64,000 nt of DNA from Umbilicaria muhlenbergii. Lineage: Eukaryota; Ascomycota; Lecanoromycetes; Umbilicariales; Umbilicariaceae. Of the stretch, positions 13,038-25,433 are shown piece by piece. A program made the position numbers and the translations under genes. The number at the start of each line of letters is the position of its first letter. Position 1 is the first letter of the stretch. The stretch lies in NCBI GenBank assembly GCA_000611775.1, contig KK106987.1, positions 1,507,506 to 1,571,505 on the forward strand, in the 5' to 3' direction. The notes beneath the pieces were generated by a model. That model had not been told where the DNA came from. It did not search any database and saw only the letters and a list, made by a program, of their open reading frames with translations.

Positions 13038-13162
13038 ATAAAACATCTACAGCAAGTTTATTTAAATATTTAAAAAACTTATCATATTAATACTTTAAGT
13101 GAAAATCAGTATTTTGTTATCTTTATAAATGAATTCACTCAATATCTATAAAATATTTAAAC

Positions 13163-13962
13163 ATCAGCAATTTAGCAAGTTAGCTCTGAGTTAGTTTTTA
13201 GCACTTTGAGCGCTCTGAGCTTCTGATCTCATGTCTCAGTTAACAGCCGCTCTTAGCATCCTCTGAGCGCTTTGAGCTCAACCTTAAATCTTGAGCAGAA
13301 CATCAAAATTTTGTGATAAAAAAATAATTATTAAAACAATTCTTTAAACAAGTACACACACAGTGTTATAATAACAGTAAAACTTATAATAAGTACACTT
13401 TTGCTAAAATTCACTTTTCTGCAATAAAAAATCATGATTTGTTGAGTCTGAAAGCACTGTATAAGTGTTGAGTTCTGAATATTTAAAGAACTTCAAGATT
13501 TTCATCACTTAAAAATTTACACACTTTAATAACTTTTGCAACTCAACAGATATGAAGAAACTTTCAATGCATAAATTATAAAAAACAGTATTCTCTACTA
13601 ATGTTAAATTAAAAGTTTCTTCATAACTGCAGTTGTTGTTAAGTTATATTTAATTCAAGTTAAGTTATATTTAATTCAAGTTTTCAACAGCGAAAAATCT
13701 TTCAAAAAAAGTCACATACTTTGAATAACTATTGCGCTTTTATACTTATAATATAACTTTCAGGTTATAAGTTGTAGAGAATAAGCTGTTTAAGAGTTTT
13801 CTGATACAAAGTTTCTTTTTATGTGTTGTTGGTGTTGAGTTATTCAAAAAGTCATTAAAAATCTGTTTGTATGAGCTCATTTACTGCTCAGAGAGTGCTC
13901 TGAGCGCATAAAGTACTATTAACTAAAACCTTATTTTTGAGCGGGCTGCCAAGTTGCGGATG
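13163..13962. mobile_element. Probable non-autonomous DNA transposon with degenerate TIRs
   Basis: The left end (CATCAGCAATTTAGC...) and the reverse complement of the right end (CATCCGCAACTTGGC...) are similar. A second matching block (TTTTTAGCACTTTGAGCGCT on the left) lies about 35 bp further in. This gives roughly 60-bp imperfect inverted ends around an AT-rich interior of about 700 bp without a recognisable gene. It keeps more CpG (GAGCGC blocks) than its surroundings. No target duplication was pinned down, so superfamily is unknown and limits are approximate. Confidence 0.45.
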
Positions 13963-16165
13963 AAACTTAAAAGATAAAAGTTAAAAAAGAAATTAATAAG
14001 AAATTAAAGATTATACAAGCTGATAATAACAGAGAATATAAGAAATTAATTAACACATAAAGTTCAAAGAAGGTAAAATTTAAGTTTATTATTATTTATA
14101 CACTTAAGCAGAACAGCATCTCTGAGTGCTTAAATTATATAATTATGAAAGTAATTAAATACATGCTTTATAATGTTTAACTGTTAACTGAATTTTAAGA
14201 TAAAGTCATTAAAATTATTTATTATTTAAAAAGTGATCTTTCTTTAGAAAATAATCATAAAGAGAAAACTTTATATAAATTATATAAAAAATTTAAACCC
14301 TCTGTTGAACATTTACACTCATTTAAGTGTGTCATTCATTGTTATATATTAAAGAAAAAACAGGTGAAACTTAAAAACACATCTTATAAAAAGGTTTTCA
14401 TAAGTTATTATAAAAGTAATCAGTAATTTCAGGTTTAAAATCAAGTGAAAAAGCAGATAAAAATACATATACATATTTTATTCCTTGAAAAAGAAAAAGG
14501 TAAAAGTTTACTGAAAAATTTAAAATATTTCAAAAAAAATTGAGACCTTATAAACTCATATATAAATAATGATATTTACTCAGAGATTTTAATATCACAG
14601 GAACTAACTCAGAGATATATTAAAAATGAGGAAATAATGTCTTTAAACTTTAAAGATTTTAAAGCAGTGATGAATTTATTAAAGCCTTCAACATTAACTT
14701 AAAAGCTTAAAAATCAAATTGAAAATTTTAAAGAAAATTCAAAGAATAATGATATGTCATCAGATTAAACTGAGAATAATAAAGAAAGTTTTTTTAACTC
14801 TGAAAAAGTCTTTAAAACTATATGTTTAACCTTTAAATCAATTATTAAAATTTTAAAGCAGAATTTGAGACTACTGCAGTATTAAACCTCAGAGTCATAC
14901 ATTATTTAATATAATTAAACAACAAAATCAAACCTCTATTATGTTAATATAATAGTGCAGAAGCATATATAAGCTTTTTATATATAAAAAGACTGTTCAG
15001 AGCTTTATTTATTAATATTAATAAATACAAGTCATAGAAAAAGAATTAAATTCTTTAACAATAAATAAAATATAAAAATTGATTGAATTATTTAAAAAGC
15101 ATTAATGAATCACTTTTAAATGAATATTTAAGATTAAACATACTTTTAATGATCTTATCAAGTGCTTTAAAGTCAAGTTAAATATCAAAGAATTTACTTA
15201 ACAATATAAGATCAATTATGAAGAAACTTTTACTTCAATTTTATATTTTAACTCACTACACATGCTTCTGACTATTGCAGTGTATGAAGATATACATATA
15301 CATTAAATGAATGTTATTAATGCATACTTCACTGATGAGTTTAAAGAAAAAATATACATATCATCTTTTGAGAACTTATTATATAAAAGATTTAAGAAAA
15401 TAACCTGTCATCTAGTTAAAAGTTTATACAGCTTAAAGTAATTTAAATAAATTTAAAATAACATCTTCTGAGTTACTTTAAATGATTTACAGTTTGTTAA
15501 ACTGTCTGAAGATAATTTTATTTTTTAAATAAGAATTTAAAGATAATTATTATCTTTTACATTAATGACTTACTTATTTTCTTAAAGGAAATAAAAGCAA
15601 TTATAAAAGTTAAAATAAAGCTTCAAAAGGTGTATAATATAAAGAATTTAAGTGAGTTAAATGTTTACCTTGAGATTTAAATATGCTGAAATCAAAAAAA
15701 TCAAACCTTTATAATTAATTAATATACTTATATTAATAAAGTTCTTAGGAAGGTTTTTATAAATTATTTAAAAATTATTTCTACATTAATAAATGATTAC
15801 AAATATATAAAATTAGCTTTAAATAATGAGTCAATAACAGATTAATTAAAATATCAAAAGATAATTAAAAATTTAATATATGTTATGAATACTACCTGCT
15901 TAGATTTAATCTTTATCATAAGTAAATTTAATTAATTTTGTCATACTCTGTCTGTTTAAAATTAAATAAACTTATAATGTATATTTTGTTACCTGTAAGA
16001 CATAACAGACTTAAAAATTATATTTTTAAAAATTATCTTTATAAACATAAGAGTTATTCAGACTCAGATTACACTGAAGATGTTATCAATAAAAAGTTTA
16101 TATACAGACATGTATTTACTCCTGAGGAAGCAATATTATAACTTTTAATTAAAATAATTCTTAAA
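13963..16165 (+). mobile_element. Copia-type retroelement remnant, very AT-rich
   Basis: The region is extremely AT-rich. Local similarity to the reverse transcriptase of Copia (Ty1-like) elements is visible on the plus strand at about 15,100-15,640. No LTR pair was found. The decay is much deeper than in families A-C, so it is probably the older layer into which element C inserted at 16,166-16,170. It is broken throughout. Confidence 0.5.
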
Positions 16166-16170
16166 ACTTT

Positions 16171-16508
16171 TGTTACAGCTCCTGCACTATAGTATTAATG
16201 AAGTACACAGTGTGAGTGTACACATGATACTGCTCATCATGCTCACCTGTTGAGCATGCTGAGCATGAAGTGTTACATCATGTTGCTCACTCTGCTCATC
16301 ATGATGAGCATGATGAATACACTGAGCACATGAGTCTTCTATAGTTTATATAATCACAGGTAGATTCATAGTTAGAAGCTCATACTCAACTCATGTATTA
16401 AAGGCAATCTATTAATTCTATCTTTCAGTACTATTCATGATTACTTGTGATATGAACAGTTTAATAAATGATAATATTACTTCAGTCATTACAACATCAC
16501 CTGTTACA
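16171..16508 (+). repeat. 5' LTR of element C (338 bp) with a TGCTCA/TGAGCA array
   Basis: The LTR starts TGTTACAGCTCCTGCAC and ends ACCTGTTACA. Its left half (about 16,230-16,335) is packed with TGCTCA and TGAGCA hexamers in both orientations, including the perfect 18-bp palindrome TGCTCATCATGATGAGCA. Confidence 0.9.
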
Positions 16509-19500
16509 CTTTGAGCATCAACCTACAGGGTATCAGTCACGCAATGAACTGACTCATCAGTCTCATGATGTCTGCTTTCACTGAGAGAGGTTAATCAGTC
16601 ACAGGACAACCCTCTGACAAAGTAATTTAAATTAAGATCTCATTGCTGAATAAGTTTCTTGATGAGAGAAGAATGCTAAACTTGTTCCTCACTCAACTTG
16701 ACATCTACTTACAGTTCAACAATTCTCTGTTTGTATCAGAAGCAGAGAAGATGTTGTTCATGTTCTTACATTTAAAATTAAATGCTTTGAACTGATTTGA
16801 ACCTATCCTCAGAGATTATCTCAACAATGAAAAGAAAGTTCATGATGATTCAATCAATGAGATATTTTATGACTTGAAGGAGTTCAAGAAGCAGATAAAA
16901 ATAATGTTCAGCACAGTTGATGAAGAGAGAATAACAGAGTGAAAGATTTGTAATATTCAGCAGAAAGAAGCAGCTGCTATGTATGCTGCAAATTTTCAAA
17001 AACTCACCTTGCATATAAACTGAGATGATATTACTTTGACAGCACAATATTATAAGGGACTGAAGAATGTGATAAAGAATAAAATCTCAAGAGCAGAACA
17101 TCCTGTCATACTTTTAAAAATGATTAAATGATCAATCATCATCAACAACTGAGTTTACAAATGAAGCTTAAAAAAGAATCACAAGATTCTTGTACCTCAA
17201 AAGGCTGAAAAAAATCATGAATGACAATACAATGATAAACCTTATTACAGGCCTCAACTCATGAAAATTGATACAATAGTTTAAAAGAACTGTTTTCAGT
17301 GAAAGAACAGCTCAAGTAAGAAAGAAGAAACTCATGAAAACAACTGTTATAACTGCAGAAAGCTGAGACATTTCACTCATGATTATTAAGTCTCAGGAAA
17401 GGTCATTCAACTCAGAAAGACATACATCATCATGCAAGAAATGAAGAGCAGGAAAGAACATAACATTATATTTTAAACAACATGTTATGATGATGCTTGT
17501 CATATACATCAGAGTGATAAAGATGGCTCTGAATGATTCTTGCATCAATAGAAAGAAATAAAAAATTATGTCATGACTTCTCAGTTAAGCCTGATCACAG
17601 TTTTGAAGAAACAGCAAAGTTGACATGATCAATTCAGTCAAGAAGGAAATTACATTAACAGTAATGACATCATATCTTCATTCAGTGATGAAGAAGACTT
17701 CATGAAAGTAGTAAACTTCAAAGATTCAGGAGAGTTCATAAAAAAGGATGATAACATCTGAGTGTTCACTCATAAAGAACAGTGGTTGAAGACTTATGAG
17801 AAAGTGTTTAATCTCATGAAGAAGTCTCTTAAGAACAATGAAGAACATGTGAGCCTGTTACAAGAACACATTTTATGAACAATTAAAAATGCATTCACTC
17901 AGAAGAGAGAAGTCAAGGATATGAATTATCAAGATATAATTAAAGAAACTTTATCAAAAGGTTTCAAGTTCATCACTGAAGAAGGGTACATTACCCTTGA
18001 TAAAGTTCACATCTCAAGGAAGTTGAGGATAAAAGTTTAAGAACTCTGAAGTGAATACTTAAAGCTGAATTCAGTATGATATTCAGACAAAAAAGTCAAA
18101 CCTGAAGACTTTAAATATGTGAAGAAGAACCTGAGGTTCCTTCTTTTTAATTTAAAAAACTAAAAGACTCTCTGAGTCAGAGACTCCTGAAGATGTTTAT
18201 TTTGAAGTCTTTGAAAGACATGATTGCTAAAGAAATCACTGTCACAGCAGATGTGAATAACTTCTGCATTTAAGTTAAAGTGAGAGATCACTCAGCCTGA
18301 CTGTTAATAAACAGTGACTGTACAGGGAACTTCATGAACTCATGATTCATCATGAAAAAAGAAATTGAAGTTTGAAAGAAGCAAAATCCTTATTTACTTC
18401 AAGAGTTTAATGAAACCCTTATGAAACACAACAATGAACTTATGAATGAAGAAATGATCCTGATATTCATTCAGTTGAGTTGACACTGAGAAAAGATCAG
18501 TTTCAACATCATGAAGCAGTCAGGAAGTGATATAGTTTTAAGTATATTTTAACTCTGAAAGGTCAATTCAATGATTGATTGAGCTGAGAATGAGATATAC
18601 TTTATGAAGGACAGTACTCTCACAAAGTTATATTCAGTCCTGAAATCACCTGAAGGAGTGAAGGTCTTCACTATAACAGTAAAAGAGATGCATGAGGAGC
18701 TAAAAAATCCTAATGCAAAGATATTATGAACTAGATGAGTTGATGATGACTGAGATCTTATTATCAAGTTATCTATCCCTAAAGAATACAAAGACTTTGA
18801 AGAATTATTTACAGCAGTAAAGAAACAAAACATCTTGCTGAAACATTAAGAATAAAATCATGAAATCAAGATCATGAAAGATTATAAACTGATGAAACAA
18901 CTTATTTACTCATTGTCACCTCAGAAGTTAGATGCTTTGTGAGAATACTTAAAAGAGAACTTATGAAAAGGATTCATTTGAGAATCTCAGTCCTCAGCTG
19001 AGTATCTGATACTGTTTGTCTCAAAGTCTGATGAATCATTGAGGTTGTGTGTTGACTACAGAGCACTAAATAACATAATAATAAAGAACAGTTACTCACT
19101 ACTGCTCATGTCAGAACTGTAGAACAGATTTCAGAGAATATAATGATTCACAAAGTTCAACATTTTAGGAGCATTCAACCAGATATGAATAAAAAAAGGT
19201 AATGAATGAAAGACAGCATTTTGAACATGCTCAGAGTTATATGAGTACTTGGTAATGCTGTTTGAATTAATCAATGCCCCCGTGACTTTTCAGGCTTTCA
19301 TCAACAATGTTTTGTGACAGTATTTAAATCAGTTTGTGGTTATCTACCTTGATGACATACTGGTATACTCAAAAATGAAAGAACAGCATGTTGAACATGT
19401 TCAGAAAGTTCTACAAGTGCTAAAGAATGCTGACTTGTGAGTTAAACCTGAGAAAAGTCTCTTTCACATCAAGGAAGTTCAGTTCCTCAGGTTCATTATC

Positions 19501-22197
19501 ATATCAGAAGACTTACAGATAAACTTGAAAAAAATTAATTTCATGATTAAATGATCAGTATTGATAAGCATCAAGGAGGTACAATTCTTCCTAAGCTTTA
19601 TAAACTTCTATAAAAAGTTTATTGAGAAGTATTCAAAAATCACAGCACCTTTAATGAAGTTGATGAAGAAGAACTGAAAATTCATTTAATTTACTGAAGC
19701 ACAAAAATTCTTTAAAGAGCTGAAGAAGCACTTCACATCATAATCAATTCTCATAAGTTTTGACCCTGAGAAGCTTATTACACTTGAGACAGACACATCA
19801 GATAAAGTTATAAGAGCATGCATTAATCAGTTAAATGATAAGAGACATTTAAGATCAGTAGCTTACTACTCATGAAAGCTTTTAAGTGCTGAAATGAATT
19901 ATGAGATACATGACAAAGAGCTGTTAACAATTGTTAATGCATTCAAACAATGATGAGTATATCTTGAAGGATCAAAACATAAGGTTCAGGTGTATTCAGA
20001 TCATAAGAATTTATTATACTTTATGACAACAAAAATCTTAAATTGAAGACAGGTTCATTGATCAGAAGAATTGTCACAGTACAACTTCAAAATTCATTAT
20101 TAAAAAAAATCAGAGAACATTAAAGTGAATGCTCTCAGCAGATAAGCTGATTATTTATAAAAGAAATCAGTCATGAATCAAGTTATCCTTCAGGAGGATG
20201 AGCAAGGTAGGATAATTTATAATCAAGAAGTCAACTTTATGATAAAAGTTGAAGACAACATTTTCAAGAAACAAGTTCAAAAAGTGTTAAAAAATGACAA
20301 GCTAACACAGCAGGTTCTTCAGAATATTAATGATTATGAAAGCTTTAAAGAGCAAGAAGGTCTCTTACTCTTTTAAGATTTAATCTACATTTCAGTCAGC
20401 TTAAGAGAAGCACTGATAGAAGAAAGTCATTTCAACAAGATGAATGAACATCAGAGAATTAACAAAACAGTAGAATGACTCACAAGGATGTATTATTTTT
20501 CACACATGAGGAAAAAGATTAAAGAGATCATTCAGAAATGCAACACATGCTGAAAAAACAAAACTGAGCAACATAAATCATATGAATTGTTGAAGTCATC
20601 ATCAACATCATCATGATCATGATCAAGCATCACATTAAACTTCATAGTGAAACTATCACAGTCAAAGGAACCACTGATGAAAGTGTTATATAATGTGATA
20701 CTCATAATAACAGATCAACTTATGAAGTATGAATACTTCATACCTTATAAGAAGTCATCATCAGCAGAAGAATTAACATACACATTTTTAAAAATTATAA
20801 CAGTCAATCATGAGCTGCTGAAAGAAATAATCTCAGATAGAGATAAACTCTTCACCTTTAAGTTTTAAAAATCATTAATGAATTAACTAAGGATTCATCA
20901 TAAGCTGTTCACAGCATATCATCCTCAGACAGATGAATAAACTGAATGCTTAAATTAAACATTAAAACAGTACTTGTGTTATTATGTTAATTATCAACAA
21001 ATCAATTGAGTAGAACTTTTACTGATAGCTCAGTTAACTTATAACATGACAACAATGAAATTCATGAAGATATCATCATTTTACATCAATTACAGATTTG
21101 ACTCACCTATGAATGAAGTGAGAGGGCTGATAATCATAACATAAAAAGCAAGAGTATGAGTGAATCACCTGAAAGAACTTCATAAAGAACTACAATGAGA
21201 CATAAAATTTGCCTCAGAAAGGTCAGTGATATATTATAATAAAAAAAGAGATAGAGGATCTACTCTTGAAGAGAGAAGTAAAGTATACCTTTTATAACAC
21301 AACATCAAGACAATATGATTAAGCAATAAATTAAATCACAAGAAGTTAAAACCTTTTCAAATTGCAAAGAAGAAAGGAAGAGTCAACTATGAACTTAAAC
21401 TCTCATTATTCATGCAGATACACTCAGTATTTCATGTATCTTTACTTGAATTAACAGATCTGAAAACACTGTTACAGATAAATTTATCAGAGATTAATCT
21501 GAAAAGTCAAGATGCTGAGTTCAAGGTAGAGGAGATTCTAAATCAACAGAAAGTTGATGATGAGCTTCACTACTTAATCAAATGAAAAGAGTATGACACA
21601 GCAGGAAACACATGAGAATTAAAAGAGAATTTTACTCATTGTGCAGCAAAATTACATCAGTTTCAACAACAGAACCTGAACCTCAGAGGTCATTCAACAC
21701 TGAGAAGTTAAAAAGTTCAGAAGTAGTGATTGAAGTTGAAGTCTTCACTTGCTTGCTCTCTTTCATCTTCAACTCTTTAATGTTTGTGAACTCATGAGAG
21801 ATGAAGTCTTTCTGATGATGTTGCAACAGTCTTTTCTGTTTACAGAGACAAATCAACTTAGCTGATGCCTCAGTAATTATTTCCTCAACAGCAGAAGTCT
21901 TTTCCTTCAGGGAAGTCAGTTCAGCTTTCATCTTTTCTCAGTCAGCATTATTAAAAGAAAGATCACAGGACTTCTCAGTCTGTATGTAAATGACACACTT
22001 TTCAGAATCATCACTCACATTATAATCTTTCACATCATCAACACATCTTCTACATGATTACATGATGAAAGGAGTGAGGTTGAACCTGTGAAGAAGATTA
22101 CAATAATGTTGAGAGAAGTTCAGTTTCTTTTGCACTCAGAAAGAAGATATGAAGATGTTTAAGTTTTTAAGAATAAAAATCTTGAGGAGAAGGCTAA

Positions 22198-22535
22198 TGT
22201 TACAGCTCCTGCACTATAATATTAATGAAGTATGCAGTGTGAGTGTACACATGATACTGCTCATCATGCTCACCTGTTGAGCATGCTGAGCATGAAGTGT
22301 TACATCATGTTGCTCACCCTGCTCACTGTGATGAGCATGATGAGCACACTGAGCACATGAGTCTCTTATAGTCTATATAATCACAGGTAGATTCATAGTT
22401 AGGAGCTCATGCTCAACTCATGTATCAAAGACAATCTATTAGTTCTATCTTTCAGTACTATTTATGATTACTTGTGATATAAACAGTTCAGTGAACAACA
22501 GTATTACTTCAGTCATTATGACATCACCTGTTACA
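22198..22535 (+). repeat. 3' LTR of element C (338 bp)
   Basis: This repeat has the same length and termini as 16,171-16,508. The hexamer array is kept, but the perfect 18-bp palindrome of the 5' LTR is altered here. Differences between the two LTRs look mostly like C/T and G/A transitions. Confidence 0.9.
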
Positions 22536-22540
22536 ACTTT

Positions 22541-23552
22541 ATAATTCCTTATTTAACCCTCAGCCTTCTATAAAGATGCTTTCAGGCTGACTTTCATATA
22601 TTTATTTGTATGACTTAAGTTGTTTGAACTCACTCTGATTTACATTTTACTCATCATTAACTCACCTGCTTCTTTTCTTTGTGAAGCTCTTGATAGGTTC
22701 ATGTAATTATGCCTCATCAACTAAAATTCAGCACTCTCAGTTGAGTTTTTAATTATAATCTTAATTAAACCTTCAATTATGCCCCGCTTACTAATAATCA
22801 TTCACATGATTACTTAACAATAAACATCATAAGTATGTGACAACATAAATGTTTTCTACACTCACCTTTGAATCAATTTATCCCCTAATATTAATTTGAT
22901 TGAGGAAAGAACAGTGCAGACATTTTTATACTTCAATCTTTTTAGAGGGTCAAACGAGGAATTATGAAGTTTTGAGGGTTATTCCAGGAATTTACAAGTT
23001 GGGGGGGGTCATTTTAGGCATTTACCGATAGGTGTATAATGAGTATGATGAGTATGATTATCATTAACGCCATTGCGTTGATCAGCCCTTCAGTAGCCAT
23101 AGAATAACACTCTACTATGAGACACTAGTCCCTAGTGAGCCAGCGAGCCAGCGAGCTAGCAGCCTTATGAGAACGCCACATGAATAAATCAGCGGAAGAC
23201 GGCCGTCCTATGCCGTCAAAGAAGCCGCTGAAGAAGCAGTCAATCTCACTGCTGAAAAATCAAGTGAAGAACACCCTTGATGAAACTTTCATGGTCAACG
23301 GCCTTTCTAGTGCATTATTATATCGAAGAGCTTGGTTGGGGAGAGGGGTTGAGGAGATGAGGTGGTAACTGTGTGTTATGAGTTATGTGAGACTGATGGG
23401 TGCGGCTGGAATAGCATATCACCTGGTCTTGTATGAACCGGAACCTACTCGACCCGTATGAATTCAATACATTGGATGAGAATCTCGATTTGAGCATCTC
23501 TAGGACTACATTCTAGAGAACAAGAGCAAGCCGGCCATCAGTCAATCACGCT
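22541..23552. other. Left edge of the gene island, no confident gene
   Basis: AT-rich sequence without a recognised gene runs to about 22,940. A three-copy 29-bp repeat follows at 22,945-23,032, and then composition changes to GC-rich, CpG-containing sequence. An ATG-started ORF of 62 codons at 23,180-23,368 (+) has no recognisable features and is not called as a gene. The last 50 bp before 23,553 are the 3' flank of the minus-strand membrane protein gene. Confidence 0.5.
22945..23032. repeat. 29-bp imperfect tandem repeat, 3 copies
   Basis: Three diverged copies begin GAGGGTCAAACGAGGAATTA, GAGGGTTATTCCAGGAATTT and GGGGGTCATTTTAGGCATTT. They sit exactly at the compositional boundary between the AT-rich block and the gene island. 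Confidence 0.65.
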
Positions 23553-24474
23553 CTACAGCAGTTTCGGAAATCTCGGCGTGCGGAATACGCTCGTGCTCAC
23601 CGCCGCGCACAGCAGTGCCGACGTCCAAGCCACCGTTGCATACGAGCTCAGCGCCTTGTCAATCACCCAGTCATCCGCCGCGAAGTTGTTCAGCTCGGCC
23701 CTTCGCTCATAGGACGCTGCGTTTGCGCCGCTGGGGGTGGCGCTGATTGTCAAGCCGAGGACGGCGAAGTATTGGGCGAGCAGCTGCAGGAGCGCGCCGG
23801 CGGAGAGGCAGAAGAGGAGGGTGAAGACGATGTAGGGAGTAGCCGCGGAACGCTTGTAGGACGGTTGTGGGCGGCTTTCGTGAGAGTGGTGCGACTCCTT
23901 TGGGGCGTCGGCTTCGTGGTGGGCGTGCTCTGATGGAGAGGCAAAGCCGAGGATGACGGTGAAGAGGGACAGAGTGAGGGCCAAGCAGAGGCCAACGGTC
24001 AAGAAGAAAGAAGCGGCGATTTGGAGGTTGCCGGCGTAGTGCACTATACACCAATCAGCCTTGCTTGTCTCGGAACCTTTGCTTTGGAAGCGAAGAGTTC
24101 TACTCACCCTGCTGACACTCTTGCACGCCCCCCAACAGGCCATCAGCTCCCTGATCATTCACCACGTCAATATCGAACTCGCTCGCAGTCCGGCAGCTCG
24201 TCACATTGGCTCCGTATGGCTTGTAGAACGCACATGCTGGCACGGTGCAAGTACCATTGATGTCGACGGTGGGGATACCGCACTTGTAGAATGGCGAGCG
24301 GGACGCAGTACAGAGGGGTGTGGATTGGTTACGGCCGTCGCTGCCGGCGTTCAGGGCGTAGTAGTAGGCCTGAGAGGACCAATCCGGGGATGTGAGAGCG
24401 AGGAGGACGAAGGTGGTGGAAACGATGGAGAGGGCCAGGACGGCGGTGGAGGCGAGGATGGGGCCGGCGCGCAT
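23553..24474 (-). CDS. Four-TM membrane protein, SUR7/PalI- or claudin-like
   Basis: Two exons, 24,474-24,108 and 24,043-23,553, are joined across a 64-nt intron (donor GTGAGT, acceptor TATAG), giving 285 aa. The start is the first true ATG; the frame is open further upstream without another ATG. Four hydrophobic segments are visible at about residues 5-27, 131-156, 192-219 and 254-275. The first external loop (28-122) has several cysteines (KCGI, CTVPAC, SC) and N-glycosylation sites NQS, NGT and NVT. The loop after TM2 is His/Glu-rich (162-177). This topology, with a large cysteine-bearing first loop, fits fungal four-TM cell-surface proteins of the SUR7/PalI or claudin-like type; that class is inference, and no exact family was recognised. 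A TATATA near 24,575 could be its promoter. It diverges from gene A. Confidence 0.75.
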
Positions 24475-25433
24475 GATGAGGGCGTTGCGAGACGATGCTT
24501 CTAGAAGGTCGGCGCGACGACGAATATGTGATTGAAGCACGTACGCTCAGAGAGTGAGAAGCTCAAACAATGTCTATATACACCGAAGCAGAGGATTGGG
24601 AGCTGGACAAAGGAACTGCATCTGAGATTCTGTGAAGCCAGACCCGAAGCACTTGGCTCTCCTCGACCTTGATTGGCATCCCTCACTCTCACGCCAGCTC
24701 CAAACAGCTGCGATTCACCACATGGCACTTGAACTCAGCCAGCCCAAGCCTCCTTTCGCATCCAGCTGAAAGCGAACTTAACCCTAACCATGGTTACCAA
24801 AGCCAATCTTGGCCTTACTGCGAGTTCTGCACGCGCCCAGGTGTGTCCATACCAATGTCGCCTGATTCTGCGACTCTCATTCGCTGTTTCAGGAGCTTGA
24901 CTTGACACTTGCGCAAAGCGAGCATGATCGATACAGGCTACCTTCAACAGGCTCGCTGGTCAGCCAGCCACGGGACCCGAGGCGTAGTCGGAGGCGGAGT
25001 CTCGACCGAGCTGTCGTCTCAATGCGGTTAGCGCAATATGGCTGCACCACGTCGCGCTGAAGCCAAGGGTTACGAGAGTAAGTTACCTTTACTAGTGAAG
25101 AGAGTTGCGCTGCTTCAAGCTGCCATTATTATTTCAGACTGAGGCGTGCTGCACGCCATGAAGGCTCTCCATGGGGAACAGAATTGTCCAGTGGCAGCCG
25201 GGAGGAGTAGGGGTGTTGCTCACACTATGTTTAGCATGCTGGCCCCTCCTGCACGCCGATGCTGCTTGGCTGAACCTCCGGGTTGAAAGGACGGAGGTGG
25301 GCCTGAGCTCACCATCGAATCTCTATGTATCTGGAAAATGAACAGTGACCATTGCCTGGACTGTGTTGTCGTCTGGGATCCTTGACATTGGCCTTGGAAC
25401 CACACACTCGACATCAGATGAACAGCAGCCACG
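24475..25433. promoter_or_regulatory. Intergenic region between divergent genes
   Basis: This 959-bp GC-rich spacer separates the start codons of the membrane protein gene (minus) and gene A (plus). A TATATA stretch lies near 24,575. A short ATG-started ORF at 25,035 is followed by a good donor (GTAAGT) and a matching acceptor (TTTCAG) but ends at once after splicing. No further gene was seen. Confidence 0.5.

Larger units (their letters stand above)
16171..22535 (+). mobile_element. Gypsy-type LTR retrotransposon C, full length, broken
   Basis: This 6,365-bp element has 338-bp LTRs and a perfect 5-bp target duplication, ACTTT (16,166-16,170 and 22,536-22,540). Parts in order on the plus strand: gag about 16.7-17.5 kb with a zinc-knuckle-like segment near 17,345; protease region; reverse transcriptase about 18.9-19.6 kb with the YLDDIL motif near 19,345; RNase H about 19.8-20.15 kb; integrase about 20.4-21.3 kb; and a chromodomain-like segment near 21,490-21,640. 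That order is typical of chromoviruses. It carries dozens of breaks. It inserted into the Copia-like remnant. Confidence 0.9.

Noticed and set aside
23180-23368. 62-codon plus-strand ORF
   Set aside because: No motif, no neighbouring exon and a position at the island edge; insufficient support.
24100-24504. Plus-strand ORFs over the membrane protein gene
   Set aside because: Antisense shadows of a gene with a clear intron and four hydrophobic segments on the minus strand.
25035-25141. ATG-started mini-exon with a good donor and TTTCAG acceptor
   Set aside because: After splicing the frame ends within two codons; it may be part of a 5' leader but is not supported as a gene.
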